From Rikenellaceae bacterium (GTDB lineage Bacteria; Bacteroidota; Bacteroidia; Bacteroidales; Rikenellaceae), in the NCBI GenBank assembly GCA_031286025.1, contig JAITVB010000209.1, positions 1 to 6,250 of the forward strand: 6,250 bases of DNA, in the 5' to 3' direction. This document shows positions 5,645 to 6,250 of this stretch, piece after piece; within the stretch, counting starts at the first letter, position 1; each line of letters starts with the position of its first letter. The position numbers were made by a program, and so were the translations under genes. The notes below the pieces were generated by a model. The model was given only the letters and a program-made list of their open reading frames with translations. It was not told the DNA's origin and ran no database searches.

Positions 5645-6250
5645 TCAAAAGACCGAGGAATTTTCGGTGAAAAAAGGGCCGATCTTCGCCAACTTAGTGT
5701 TGGCCGATGAAATCAACCGCTCGCCGGCCAAGGTGCAGAGTGCGCTTTTGGAAGCGATGCAGGAACGGCAGGTGACCCTCGGCGACACAACCTATCCCCT
5801 GCCCCAACCGTTCCTTGTGTTGGCTACACAGAACCCGTTGGAACAGGAAGGCACCTACCCCCTGCCCGAAGCCCAGGTCGACCGTTTTATGCTCAAAGCG
5901 AAGATCAGCTACCCGAAAAAGGAAGAAGAGCGCGCCATCATCCGGATGAACATGCTCGGCAGCCGGTTTCCGAAAGCCGACAAAGTCGTTTCGCCCGAAG
6001 CGATCATCAAGGCCCGGGGAGTGGTCGAGGAGGTCTATATGGACGAAAAGATCGAACGCTATATCCTGAATATCGTCTTTGCCACGCGCGAACCCGAAGA
6101 ATATAAGTTGGCCGACCTGAAAGATATGATCAGTTACGGCGGTTCGCCACGCGCGAGCATTTCGTTGGCCAAGGCGGCCAAGAGCTACGCCTTCATCAAG
6201 CGGCGCGGCTATGTGATCCCCGAGGATGTGCGGGCCATCTGCCACGATGT
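5604..6250 (+). CDS. MoxR-family AAA+ ATPase, remainder in the shifted frame (cut by window edge)
   Basis: This is the rest of the moxR gene, read from GAC at 5604-5606 in the frame restored by dropping one C. It opens with DLLPADLLGTLIYSQK. Using the repaired numbering, Walker B is LVLADEIN with D119-E120, sensor 1 is LATQNP with N161, EAQVDRF carries an arginine-finger candidate R178, and GGSPRA has sensor 2 R267. The sequence is open without a stop to the window end, residue 299 of an expected 320-335, so only some 30 residues are missing. Every motif is intact, so nothing apart from the homopolymer suggests decay. It has no good start of its own here and should be seen as one gene with the preceding part. 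In this phylum a DUF58 protein and BatA/BatB-type proteins often follow; none is visible in the window. Confidence 0.88.

Noticed and set aside
5694..6245. Minus-strand open frame of 183 codons
   Set aside because: It is antisense to the conserved MoxR Walker B and sensor motifs, which are clearly coded on the plus strand.
1..6250. tRNA or rRNA genes, CRISPR arrays, insertion sequences, attachment sites
   Set aside because: I looked for cloverleaf-like segments, regularly spaced repeats, terminal inverted repeats and transposase motifs and saw none. The intergenic gaps are all under about 155 bases.

Overview
The window reads as chromosomal core sequence from a Bacteroidota bacterium, most likely order Bacteroidales. 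Four of the genes have the characteristic Bacteroidota -7 box (TAnnTTTG) a short distance upstream, and their starts lack normally placed Shine-Dalgarno sequences. The proteins also resemble Bacteroidales versions of SerS, GpmI, the SUI1/YciH-like factor and MoxR. By eye the sequence is GC-rich for this phylum, which would fit an Alistipes-like or related lineage, but the genus is a guess.

Layout from left to right. (1) 1-157, minus: the first 52 codons of serS, running off the left edge. (2) 158-280: a short intergenic stretch with the serS promoter and a weak candidate terminator for gpmI. (3) 281-1804, minus: complete gpmI, a glycolytic phosphoglycerate mutase with every catalytic residue I could place. 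(4) 1805-1918: the gpmI promoter and a candidate hairpin terminator for the gene upstream. (5) 1919-4852, minus: a 977-codon envelope protein with a signal peptide, a HEFRH zinc-peptidase-like domain, a beta-propeller-like middle and an outer-membrane beta-barrel-like C-terminus. It is interrupted by an in-frame TAG at codon 859. (6) 4849-5196, minus: a 115-residue SUI1/eIF1-like (YciH) protein whose stop codon overlaps the start of the envelope gene as ATGA. (7) 5197-5350: a compact divergent promoter region. (8) 5351-6250, plus: a MoxR-family AAA+ ATPase, broken by one extra C in a run of six and cut by the right edge.

The SUI1-like gene and the envelope gene appear to form one transcription unit with translational coupling. 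gpmI and serS each have their own promoter, and moxR is transcribed divergently. There is no mobile element, CRISPR array, tRNA or rRNA in the window.

The most notable points are two apparent lesions about 3.3 kb apart: the amber codon that removes the last 118 residues of the barrel, and the homopolymer frameshift in moxR. Conserved protein sequence resumes directly after each. Sequencing or assembly error, strain-level decay and recoding are all possible, and only reads or relatives can decide. I did not find a clearly new biological system. The closest candidate is the poorly characterised peptidase/propeller/barrel fusion encoded together with a translation factor-like protein.
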